Below, piece after piece: positions 7,751-16,397 of a DNA stretch of 36,366 bases. The position numbers were made by a program, and so were the translations under genes. Each line of letters begins with the position of its first letter. Position 1 is the stretch's first letter. This stretch comes from Candidatus Onthomonas avicola (GTDB lineage Bacteria; Bacillota; Clostridia; Oscillospirales; Oscillospiraceae). Location of the stretch: contig DVJB01000005.1 in assembly GCA_018710845.1 (NCBI GenBank), positions 1 to 36,366 on the forward strand. The letters run 5' to 3'. The notes beneath the pieces were generated by a model. The model was not told the DNA's origin and made no database searches. It worked only from the letters and a program-made list of their open reading frames with translations.

Positions 7751-8761
7751 TCACCGGGCGGCGGCGAGCGCTACCGCGTGGCAGATGCCGGGGACGCTCT
7801 CACCCTGGCCGAGGGAGACGGGGGAGTGCAGCGCCCCGGTGCCGCAGAAGAGGACGTGCTGGAGCGTGCCGGCCTGCAGCTCACCCAGCAGCCGTCCGGT
7901 CAGCACCGCCGCGGAGCACCCGCAGCCGGATCCGCCGCAGTGGACGTCCTGGCGCTCCAGGTCGTAGAGCAGCACGCCGCAGTCGGTGTAGTTGGACAGC
8001 TCCACCCCGTCGCGCCGGAACAGCTCGGTGACCAGCGAGCAGCCGAGCTTTCCGAGGTCGCCGGTGACGATCAGGTCGTAAAAGGAGGAGGAGCGTCCGG
8101 TGTCGGCCAGATGGGTGCGGATGGTGTCATAGGCGGCGGGGGCCATCGCCGCGCCCATATTGTTGGCGTCCTTGATGCCGGGGTCACAGATTTTCCCCGC
8201 CGTCACGTGCGTGACGTAGGGGCCTGGGCCGTTCTGCGCGAGGACGACAGCCCCGGACGCCGTGGCGGTCCACTGGGCGGTCGGGGTGCGCTGCCCGCCG
8301 TACTCCAGCGGCATGCGGTACTGCCGCTCTGCCGTGCAGAAGTGGGAGGAGGCCACCGCCGCTGTCCACGCGGCAAAACCGCCGTCCACCAGCAGGGAGG
8401 CCAGGCCGAGGCCCTCCGCCATGGTGGAGCAGGCCCCGTAGAGGCCGAAAAAAGGCACGCCGAGGGCGCGCGCGGCGTAGCCGGTGGCGATGCACTGGTT
8501 CATGAGATCTCCGCCGAAGAGGGCGTCCAGGCAGGAGGCCGCCTGCCCGGCGCGCTCAAGCGCCCGGGTGACGGCAAACTGCTGCATGACGCTCTCCGCC
8601 TTCTCCCACGTCTTCTCCCCAAAGTAGCTGTCCGTGCTGATGCGGTCGAAGAGCGGGCCGAGCGGCCCCTCTCCCTCCTTTTTCCCCACGATGCTGCCCC
8701 AACCCGCCACCGCGGGGGGACAGGCCAGGGCAAAGGTCTGCCTGCCGAGCTTTTTGGACAT
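7751..8761 (-). CDS. spoVAD: Stage V sporulation protein AD
   Basis: A 336-residue soluble subunit of the SpoVA complex with a thiolase-like fold, known in Bacillus to bind dipicolinic acid on the outer face of the spore inner membrane. Family landmarks are the opening KLGRQTFALACPPAVAGWGS, the segment FGLYGACSTMAEGL, and the C-terminal GCGCSAAVLTGRLL. Two start codons are close: ATG at 8767 and ATG at 8761. The second is preferred because GGGAGG lies 10 bp before it, against only 4 bp for the first. It is co-directional with spoVAE, forming a two-gene unit expected to be switched on in the forespore. Confidence 0.94.
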   Translation of the reverse strand: MSKKLGRQTFALACPPAVAGWGSIVGKKEGEGPLGPLFDRISTDSYFGEKTWEKAESVMQQFAVTRALERAGQAASCLDALFGGDLMNQCIATGYAARALGVPFFGLYGACSTMAEGLGLASLLVDGGFAAWTAAVASSHFCTAERQYRMPLEYGGQRTPTAQWTATASGAVVLAQNGPGPYVTHVTAGKICDPGIKDANNMGAAMAPAAYDTIRTHLADTGRSSSFYDLIVTGDLGKLGCSLVTELFRRDGVELSNYTDCGVLLYDLERQDVHCGGSGCGCSAAVLTGRLLGELQAGTLQHVLFCGTGALHSPVSLGQGESVPGICHAVALAAAR

Positions 8762-8797
8762 ATTCATGCCGCCTCCCGTCATTCTGACTCTGTCTCC

Positions 8798-8826
8798 TAG
8801 TTTGGCCGGAGAGAGCGGGGTTATGC
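8798..8826 (-). promoter_or_regulatory. Candidate sigma-G (forespore) promoter for spoVAD-spoVAE
   Basis: Reading the minus strand, GCATA (plus 8822-8826) and CAAACTA (plus 8798-8804) are spaced by 17 bp. They resemble the sigma-G elements GHATR and CATWNTA with one mismatch. The position, 37 bp before the start codon, and known sigma-G control of spoVA in Bacillus support it. The sequence match alone is weak. Confidence 0.4.
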
Positions 8827-8848
8827 ACACGGCCGGCCGGACGGCGCA

Positions 8849-8885
8849 GAAAAAGGCCCGCCGGAATGGTTTATTCCGGCGGGCC
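8849..8885 (-). terminator. Rho-independent terminator of guaB
   Basis: GGCCCGCCGGAAT (8855-8867) pairs perfectly with ATTCCGGCGGGCC (8873-8885), a 13-bp stem with a 5-nt loop. On the minus strand it is followed by a T5 run (AAAAA at 8850-8854). Confidence 0.92.
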
Positions 8886-8908
8886 AGGCTGCGGGGGTCA
8901 AGTGAAAA

Positions 8909-11069
<2,161 letters not shown>

Positions 11070-11114
11070 AGGCGCGCCTCCCTGACGGATATCCGCCGGA
11101 TGATATATAGGCTT

Positions 11115-11143
11115 ATTATATCAGCCGGACCGGCAAAAAACAA
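11115..11143 (-). promoter_or_regulatory. Sigma-A promoter for the cysteine-rich gene and guaB
   Basis: On the minus strand, TTGTTT (plus 11138-11143) and TATAAT (plus 11115-11120) are separated by 17 bp. The start codon is about 45 bp further on, with GGGAGG before it. Confidence 0.72.
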
Positions 11144-11251
11144 TCCATAGGACAGACAAAAGCGGCCTCCGGCGGCCGGTTTTCGCTGTCGAAGATTCCA
11201 TGCCGGGCGGGACGGCCGGGGCCGGAGGCGGGCGGACGGAGGCGGCCGCCC

Positions 11252-11280
11252 TTGCGCGCGCGGCAAAATGCATGTATAAT
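11252..11280 (+). promoter_or_regulatory. Sigma-A promoter for the double leuDC operon
   Basis: TTGCGC (11252-11257) and a perfect TATAAT (11275-11280) are 17 bp apart. The leader to the first start codon is only about 45 nt, too short for a T-box or leader-peptide attenuator. None is visible. Confidence 0.7.
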
Positions 11281-11332
11281 AGGTCACAGTATACACAGCG
11301 GCGCACCGCCGCGGATAAGGGAGGTCCCCGGG

Positions 11333-11809
11333 ATGGGAAAGATTTTCAAGTTCCACAACGACGTGGACACCGACCAGATCATCGCCTCGCAGTATCTGCT
11401 CTACCCCACGGTGGAGGAGATGAAAGAGCACGCCTTTGAGTCGCTCGAGCCGGACTTTGCCGCCCGCGTGCGGCCGGGAGACTACATCGTGGCCGGGGAG
11501 AACTTCGGCTGCGGCTCCTCGCGCGAGCAGGCGCCCGCCGTGCTCAAGGCGCTCGGCGTGCGCGCGGTGGTGGCCAGGAGCTTCGCGCGCATTTTCTTTC
11601 GCAACGCGATCAATATCGGCCTGCCGCTGATCGTCTGCCGGGAGCTCTATGACCATGTGGACGGAGGCGAGGAACTGGAGCTGGACCTGACCGAGGGGGT
11701 CGCCACGGTGGGCGGACAGTCCTATTCCTGCACCAAGATCAACCCGTATATGCAGAATATTTTGAACCAGGGCGGCCTGCTGGCCTCGCTGGACCGGGAG
11801 GAGGCGTGA
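11333..11809 (+). CDS. leuD: 3-Isopropylmalate dehydratase-type small subunit, copy 1
   Basis: A 158-residue swivelling-domain subunit that completes the active site of an aconitase-family dehydratase. It shows the NDVDTDQI motif, the substrate-loop region ASQYLLYP, and the signature NFGCGSSREQAP followed by SFARIFFRNAINIGLP. Leucine synthesis would use it to isomerise 2- to 3-isopropylmalate. The loop sequence YLLY lacks the arginine described in homoaconitase-type loops, which favours a hydrophobic substrate side chain. The start ATG at 11333 follows AGGGAGG. It is the first gene of a four-gene operon and lies 4 bp before its partner large subunit. Confidence 0.93.
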   Translation: MGKIFKFHNDVDTDQIIASQYLLYPTVEEMKEHAFESLEPDFAARVRPGDYIVAGENFGCGSSREQAPAVLKALGVRAVVARSFARIFFRNAINIGLPLIVCRELYDHVDGGEELELDLTEGVATVGGQSYSCTKINPYMQNILNQGGLLASLDREEA

Positions 11810-11813
11810 GCAG

Positions 11814-13076
11814 ATGGGGATGACAATGGCGGAAAAGATCATCGCCGCCGCCGCGGGGGAGACCTGCGTGCGCGCGGGCGAGATCCACACGGTGGAGCTG
11901 GACCTGCTCATGAGCAACGACGGCACCACTCACCTGACGATCGACATGTACCACAAGCTGGCCCATCCGCGCATCGCGGACGTATCCAAGCTGGTGTGGG
12001 TGGTGGACCACAATATGCCCTCCGACAGCCCCAAGACGGCGGCGAGCCACAAGAAGATGCGCGACTTTGCCCGGGAGCACGGCATCACCTTCTATGAGGG
12101 CCAGGGCGTGTGCCACCAGCTCATGATGGAGCGCCACGTTCGCCCCGGCCAGCTCATCTTCGGCGCGGACAGCCACACCTGTGCCTACGGGGCGCTCGGG
12201 GCCTTCGGCACCGGAGTGGGCTGCACCGACTACCTCTACGCCATGGTCACCGGCCACAGCTGGGTGATGGTGCCCGAGAGCCTGCGCTTCTGTCTCCATG
12301 GCCGCCTGCGCCCCGGCGTGACGGCGCGCGACCTGATTCTCACCATCATCGGCCGCATCGGGGCCAACGGCGCAAACTACAAGGCGATGGAGTTCACCGG
12401 CGAGGGTCTCGCAACCCTCACCATGTCCGACCGGATCGCCATCTGCAACCTCTGCGTTGAGGCGGGGGCCAAGACCGCCCTCATGCCGGCCGACCAGGTG
12501 GCCCTGGACTACCTCGCCGCCCACGGCCGCACGCCCAAGGCGGTCTACACCAGCGACCCGGACGCGGTCTACGCCGCGACCTATGACATCGACCTCGGCG
12601 AGATCGTCCCCGTGGTGGCCAAGCCCCACTTCGTCGACCAGGTGGTGCCCGCCGCCGACTGCGTCGGCACGCCGATTGACGAGGCGTTTCTCGGCTCGTG
12701 CAACAACGGGCGCATCGAGGACCTGCGCGCCGCCGCCGCCATCCTGGAGGGCCGGCACGTGGCCGAGCGGGTGCGCTTCCTCGTCGTCCCGGCGAGCGCG
12801 GACGTCCACCTCCAGGCGATGGAGGAGGGGCTGATCGAGATCTTCCTGCGCGCCGGGGCCATCGTGATGAACGCCAACTGCTCCGTCTGCTGGGGCAGCT
12901 GTCAGGGCGTCATCGGCGCGGGGGAGACCCTCATCAGCACCGGCACGCGCAACTTCAAGGGCCGCGCGGGCCATAAGGATTCCTTTGTCTACCTCGGCTC
13001 GGCGGAGACGGTGACCGCCTCCGCCATCGCCGGGGAGATCACCACGGCGGACCGCCTGCCGCCCCGGGAGGTGTGA
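11814..13076 (+). CDS. leuC: 3-Isopropylmalate dehydratase-type large subunit, copy 1 (divergent)
   Basis: A 420-residue [4Fe-4S] dehydratase subunit of the LeuC/homoaconitase family. Conserved parts include VDHNMPSD, the GADSHTCAYGALGAFGTGVG block, and the cluster cysteines: Cys296 in GSCNNGR, and Cys356 and Cys359 in NANCSVCWGSC, with another Cys at 363. The usual motifs in the family are GSCTNGR and PGC-x-x-C, so both cluster loops carry substitutions (T to N, and PG to AN) while all ligands are retained. It may therefore act on a substrate other than isopropylmalate, for example a methylmalate, dimethylmalate or homocitrate analogue. No leuA or leuB is next to it. The next small subunit starts 3 bp after the stop. 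Confidence 0.9.
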   Translation: MGMTMAEKIIAAAAGETCVRAGEIHTVELDLLMSNDGTTHLTIDMYHKLAHPRIADVSKLVWVVDHNMPSDSPKTAASHKKMRDFAREHGITFYEGQGVCHQLMMERHVRPGQLIFGADSHTCAYGALGAFGTGVGCTDYLYAMVTGHSWVMVPESLRFCLHGRLRPGVTARDLILTIIGRIGANGANYKAMEFTGEGLATLTMSDRIAICNLCVEAGAKTALMPADQVALDYLAAHGRTPKAVYTSDPDAVYAATYDIDLGEIVPVVAKPHFVDQVVPAADCVGTPIDEAFLGSCNNGRIEDLRAAAAILEGRHVAERVRFLVVPASADVHLQAMEEGLIEIFLRAGAIVMNANCSVCWGSCQGVIGAGETLISTGTRNFKGRAGHKDSFVYLGSAETVTASAIAGEITTADRLPPREV

Positions 13077-13079
13077 GAG

Positions 13080-13577
13080 ATGGCCGCTGAGACGTTTACC
13101 GCCCGCATCTGGGTGCTGGGCGACGACATTGACACCGACATCATCATGCCCACGGAATATCTCGCGCTGAAATCGGTGGAGGACATGCGCCCCTACGCCT
13201 TCTCCCCGCTGCGCCCGGAGCTCGCCGGGCAGATTCGGCCGGGGGACGTGATCGTGGCTGGGAAGAACTTCGGCTGCGGCTCCTCGCGCGAGCAGGCGCC
13301 CGAGGTACTCAAGGCACTCGGCGTGCGCGCCGTGATCGCCGGGAGCTTCGCGCGCATCTTCTTCCGCAACGCGATCAACAACGGCCTGCTGCTCATCGAG
13401 TGCCCTGCCCTGCGCGCGGATGTGGCGGACGGGGACGAGATCGCCGTCGAGGTGGGCAAGGCCATCACCTGCAAGGGCAAGACCTATCCCATCGCCGCCC
13501 TCTCGGACAACCTGCTGGAGATCATCAACGCCGGCGGCCTGGTGCACGCGATGCGCCGCCGCAACGGCCTGGAGTGA
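13080..13577 (+). CDS. leuD: 3-Isopropylmalate dehydratase-type small subunit, copy 2
   Basis: A 165-residue second small subunit, clearly homologous to copy 1 (shared NFGCGSSREQAP, LKALGVRAV and SFARIFFRNAIN blocks) but with a different substrate loop (DIDTDIIMPTEYLALKS against ASQYLLYP) and a C-terminal extension ending HAMRRRNGLE. The loop difference suggests a different substrate side chain from copy 1. It sits between the two large subunits, so its partner is presumably the following large subunit. The start ATG at 13080 follows GGGAGG at the end of the preceding gene. Confidence 0.93.
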   Translation: MAAETFTARIWVLGDDIDTDIIMPTEYLALKSVEDMRPYAFSPLRPELAGQIRPGDVIVAGKNFGCGSSREQAPEVLKALGVRAVIAGSFARIFFRNAINNGLLLIECPALRADVADGDEIAVEVGKAITCKGKTYPIAALSDNLLEIINAGGLVHAMRRRNGLE

Positions 13578-13590
13578 GGAGGGGTGCGAC

Positions 13591-14838
13591 ATGGGCGCGA
13601 CCATGATTGAAAAGCTGATCCGCCGCAATACCGGCAGTGAGACCGCCTGCGCGGGCGATATCGTCACCGTCTCGGTGGACCGCGTGATGATTCACGACAT
13701 CTTCATCCCCTTCGTGGCGGAGAAGTTCCGGGAGATGGGCTTCACCCGCGTCTGGGACCCGGACAAGATTGTGCTGATCTACGACCACCTCGTCCCCGCC
13801 AGCCAGCTCGACGACAGCCGCCACCACCGCATCGGCGACGCCTTCGCCGCTGAGCAGGGCCTCACCCACGTCCACCGCTCGGACGGCATCTGCCACCAGC
13901 TCATGACGGAGGCGGGGTATGTGAGGCCGGGGGACGTGGTCTTCGGCACCGACAGCCACACCACCACCTACGGTTGCGTCGGGGCCTTCTCCTCCGGCAT
14001 CGGCTACACCGAGATGGCCTCCATCCTGGGCACCGGCACTCTCTGGGTCCGCATCCCGGAGACCATCCGCGTCGTGGTGGACGGCCATCTGCCGCCCCAC
14101 GTCACCTCCAAGGACGTGATCCTGCGCCTGATCGGCGATCTGGGCGCGGACGGCGCGTCCTACTGCGCGCTGGAGTTCGCCGGCTCCTGCGTGGAGGAGC
14201 TGTCCGTCGCCAGCCGGATGACCATGGCGAACATGGCCGTCGAGGCGGGGGCCAAGTGCGCCCTCTTCGTCCCGGACGAGAAGACGGCGGCCTACTGCCG
14301 GATGGAGCTGGGCGAGGCGGAGCGGTCGCTCGCCGCGGACGCGGACGCGCACTATATCCGCACCGTTCACTACCGGGCGGAGGACCTGGTCCCCGTGCTC
14401 GCCTGCCCCTCCCAGGTGGACAAGATCCGCCCCGTCTCCGAGCTGGAGGGTTTGCCGATCGACCAGGTCTTCCTCGGCTCGTGCACGAACGGACGGCTGG
14501 AGGACCTGATGTGCGCCGCGGAGATCCTGAAGGGCGGCCACGTCGCCCCCTTCGTCAAGCTGATCGTCACCCCCGCCAGCCGCCAGGTCTACCTCGACGC
14601 GCTGGCCAACGGCACGATGGAGATCTTGCAGCGCGCCGGGGCGATCATCACCCACCCCGGCTGCGGCCTGTGCTGCGGCCGCACCGGCGGCATCCTGACC
14701 GACGGGGAGCGGGTGGTGGCCACGAACAACCGCAACTTCCTCGGCCGGATGGGCACGAACAAGGTGGAGATCTACCTCGCCTCCCCCGCCACCGCCGCCG
14801 CCAGCGCCCTGGCCGGGAAGATCACGCAGGCGAGATGA
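13591..14838 (+). CDS. leuC: 3-Isopropylmalate dehydratase-type large subunit, copy 2
   Basis: A 415-residue [4Fe-4S] dehydratase subunit. It carries the canonical GSCTNGR (Cys298) and HPGCGLCCGRTGG (Cys358, Cys361), plus the GTDSHTTTYG block and the substrate-domain segment YDHLVPAS. These are closer to the family consensus than copy 1. The ATG at 13591 is set by GAGGAGG 8 bp upstream; the frame is open further upstream only as a shadow of leuD copy 2. It is the last gene of the operon and a strong terminator follows. Which of the two pairs is the true leucine-pathway enzyme cannot be decided here, although copy 2 is the less deviant large subunit. Confidence 0.93.
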   Translation: MGATMIEKLIRRNTGSETACAGDIVTVSVDRVMIHDIFIPFVAEKFREMGFTRVWDPDKIVLIYDHLVPASQLDDSRHHRIGDAFAAEQGLTHVHRSDGICHQLMTEAGYVRPGDVVFGTDSHTTTYGCVGAFSSGIGYTEMASILGTGTLWVRIPETIRVVVDGHLPPHVTSKDVILRLIGDLGADGASYCALEFAGSCVEELSVASRMTMANMAVEAGAKCALFVPDEKTAAYCRMELGEAERSLAADADAHYIRTVHYRAEDLVPVLACPSQVDKIRPVSELEGLPIDQVFLGSCTNGRLEDLMCAAEILKGGHVAPFVKLIVTPASRQVYLDALANGTMEILQRAGAIITHPGCGLCCGRTGGILTDGERVVATNNRNFLGRMGTNKVEIYLASPATAAASALAGKITQAR

Positions 14839-14855
14839 CCTAATCCCCAATACCA

Positions 14856-14908
14856 ACTGCCGCACCGCTCCTCTGTCAAAGGACAGAGAGGGGGTGCGGC
14901 AGTTTTTT
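14856..14908 (+). terminator. Rho-independent terminator of the double leuDC operon
   Basis: ACTGCCGCACC (14856-14866) pairs with GGTGCGGCAGT (14893-14903), with an inner TCTGTC/GACAGA stem, followed by T6. Confidence 0.93.
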
Positions 14909-14952
14909 ATCGAAGCGGTGTGGTAAACCAATATTGCCGTAAGACGCAGAGC

Positions 14953-15027
14953 CCGTAGGGGCGCACCGTGTGCGCCTGCCGGCCAAGACGATCGGCGTTC
15001 ACGGGCGCACGAGGTGCGCCCCTACGG
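14953..15027. repeat. Palindromic intergenic repeat (MITE-like)
   Basis: Two 24-bp arms, 14953-14976 and 15004-15027, are inverted copies with two mismatches (start CCGTAGGGGCGCACC). A 27-bp centre rich in GGCC/GATC separates them. The TAGGGGCGCAC...GTGCGCCCCTA style matches a common class of dispersed palindromic repeats in gut Clostridia. It has no coding capacity. On the minus strand a GNAT-like reading frame runs straight into its right arm, so it appears to have landed in that gene. The decamer GGTGCGGCAG occurs at 14893-14902 and again at 15026-15035, flanking or overlapping the element. Confidence 0.8.
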
Positions 15028-15181
15028 TGCGGCAGCGGGCAGTGATATTGATTGTTCTGGACAGGGCAGCCTGCGTCCGCTCTGGGTCGTAATCTCCCGG
15101 CCAAATCTCCCGGACAAAGGAAAGAAAGGCGGCAGCGCTCAGTTCCCGGTCATCTGTTGTGTATTGAATCGGGTCTGTCAT
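15028..15181 (-). pseudogene. GNAT-like acetyltransferase gene, N-terminal remnant cut by the palindromic repeat
   Basis: The start codon overlaps the stop of the Xre gene (ATGA, 15178-15181), so this was the third gene of that operon. About 50 codons remain, with WPGDYDPERTQAALSRTINI, a segment I associate from memory with the start of a GNAT N-acetyltransferase subfamily (typically followed by a LVGCVR strand). The frame then enters the palindromic repeat and stops within it (frame end near 14999). Beyond the repeat, on the same strand, a short run reading YWFTT could be a remnant of the next strand, but this is weak. The family call is tentative. The loss of the acetyl-CoA-binding part is clear if it is right. 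Confidence 0.55.
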
Positions 15182-15405
15182 GGTTGGACCTCCTTTTGCG
15201 GCCGCGATGGAAAGATGAAAATCTCTTCAATCGGCGCCCCGACTGCGCGGGAGATGTCCACCGCCAGCTTCAGGGACGGATTGTACTGAGCCTTCTCCAG
15301 GCGCATAATGGTCTCCCGGCGCACGCCGACCAGGGCGGCGAGCTGCTCCTGGGTCAGGTTTTTCAGCAGCCGGTATTGCTTCAGCCTGCACTCAAATTCC
15401 GCCAT
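15178..15405 (-). CDS. Xre/Cro-type small transcriptional regulator
   Basis: A 75-residue protein that is almost only a helix-turn-helix domain: RLLKNLTQEQLAALVGVRRE then TIMRLEKAQYNPSLKLAVDI and a short tail with EEIFIF. This compact type is usually paired with a membrane protein and controls its own operon. It starts 3 bp after the stop of the DUF3796 gene and overlaps the next (broken) gene by 4 bp. Candidate target: the inverted repeat at 16100-16132 over the operon promoter. Confidence 0.93.
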   Translation of the reverse strand: MAEFECRLKQYRLLKNLTQEQLAALVGVRRETIMRLEKAQYNPSLKLAVDISRAVGAPIEEIFIFPSRPQKEVQP

Positions 15406-15408
15406 GGC

Positions 15409-16077
15409 TCACCCCTCGTTCTCCTCTGCCGGCTCGTCGTGGTCATAGCGGTAGAGCAGGTATTCCGAGAGGAACAGCCACAACGCCAGAGCGAGAGAGA
15501 TCACGATCAGCAGCGCGATCAGGGTGTACTCCAGATGCCCCATCAGGCTGCCGCGCCCCAAGAGCACGACGGCGAGAAAGATGACAGTGAGGGACACCCG
15601 CTGCGCCGTCAGCTGCGCCCGCAGCTTGTTCTCGCGATAGCGCTCGTCCATGAAGGTGTTGGACAGCTTTCCCTCAAAGAAAAAGCCGAAGAAGCCGAAA
15701 AAGAGGAAAAAGAGAAAGGGGAAGATGGTTCCGTTCCAGGAATAGGTCCAAAAGCCGCCAAACCCGAGCAGGCCGAGAAAGCCGAGAAATCCCAGCCTGG
15801 GACTGATGCTCCGGGTGGTCCGGTCCGATGCGGACCTGCGGCGGCTGCGCAGGGTGGCCGAAACCACGAGCGCGACGAGGCAGCACACATACAGGATCAG
15901 CAGGCCCAGCGAGACCAGCATGGGCAGGTCCCGCAGCCGGAAGACATAGGTGGCAAAGTCCATCGGCGCGACCAGCCTGCTCTCGTTCCAGACGACCGCG
16001 TACCAGGTAGACAGCAGCAGAAGCAGCAGACAGCCGGCTCCGCAGAGGACGAGCCGCTTGACGGTATTCTTTTTCAT
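15409..16077 (-). CDS. DUF3796-like membrane protein
   Basis: A 222-residue membrane protein. There is a hydrophobic N-terminal helix (LVLCGAGCLLLLLLSTWYAV), a second helix near 50-75, a very unusual Phe/Leu/Gly block (LGFLGFLGLLGFGGF and FFLFFGFFGFFFEG, about 95-138), and a C-terminal helix pair ending in an acidic tail. The repeated GFLGFLG pattern is what I associate with DUF3796, a family found next to Xre regulators in Firmicutes. Function unknown. Start ATG at 16077 follows GGAGG 7 bp upstream. First gene of a three-gene operon. Confidence 0.8.
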   Translation of the reverse strand: MKKNTVKRLVLCGAGCLLLLLLSTWYAVVWNESRLVAPMDFATYVFRLRDLPMLVSLGLLILYVCCLVALVVSATLRSRRRSASDRTTRSISPRLGFLGFLGLLGFGGFWTYSWNGTIFPFLFFLFFGFFGFFFEGKLSNTFMDERYRENKLRAQLTAQRVSLTVIFLAVVLLGRGSLMGHLEYTLIALLIVISLALALWLFLSEYLLYRYDHDEPAEENEG

Positions 16078-16099
16078 GATAAGACCTCCAGTGGGACGA

Positions 16100-16153
16100 G
16101 ATATATTTCTCTCATTTCAAGACAAATATATCACTTCGCTGCTCCGGTGTCAA
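16100..16153 (-). promoter_or_regulatory. Promoter and inverted-repeat operator of the DUF3796-Xre operon
   Basis: On the minus strand a perfect TTGACA (plus 16148-16153) and TATATT (plus 16125-16130) are 17 bp apart. The -10 lies inside the inverted repeat GATATATTT (16100-16108) and AAATATATC (16124-16132), spacer 15 bp. The overlap suggests repression by the Xre protein encoded in the operon. Confidence 0.75.
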
Positions 16154-16308
16154 CAGGAATGTGATAAATTTATCTCTTTTCACGTGGGGAGGAGGCGACC
16201 CGGTGCCGAAAGGAGGGGTCGGGCGCTCTTACGGCTGTTTTCCGGCAGGTATGGGCGCAAAGGAGAGAGACGGACAGCGTTTCTCCCCCTGTTTGGACAG
16301 AATGCCCC

Positions 16309-16337
16309 TTTACATTAGTCTGCTAATGTGATAACAT
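16309..16337 (+). promoter_or_regulatory. Candidate promoter with internal palindrome for the polar amino-acid transporter
   Basis: TTTACA (16309-16314) and TAACAT (16332-16337) are 17 bp apart. Between and partly over the -35 lies a 7-bp inverted repeat, ACATTAG (16312-16318) and CTAATGT (16323-16329), with a TCTG centre. It is a plausible operator for an amino-acid-responsive regulator. The stretch 16154-16308 shows no gene or clear signal. Confidence 0.5.
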
Positions 16338-16397
16338 AATGCAGTCTGGAGGGGGTCCCCCTCCGACACGGAAAATGACTGTTTGGAGGAAGGACCT

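Noticed and set aside
11281..11332. A T-box or leucine leader attenuator before the leu operon
   Set aside because: The leader is about 45 nt, has no T-box sequence, terminator hairpin or leucine-codon run.
11739..13667. A 642-codon minus-strand frame across the leu operon, and several shorter ones
   Set aside because: Antisense shadow of three well-conserved dehydratase genes; no ribosome-binding site and no recognisable domain.
14999..15104. Short minus-strand frames within the palindromic repeat as real genes
   Set aside because: They consist mostly of repeat sequence. Only the part before the repeat (from 15181 down to about 15028) looks like protein-coding sequence.
15950..16318. A 122-codon plus-strand frame before the polar amino-acid transporter
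   Set aside because: It starts antisense inside the DUF3796 gene and crosses both promoter regions; no domain or start signal.
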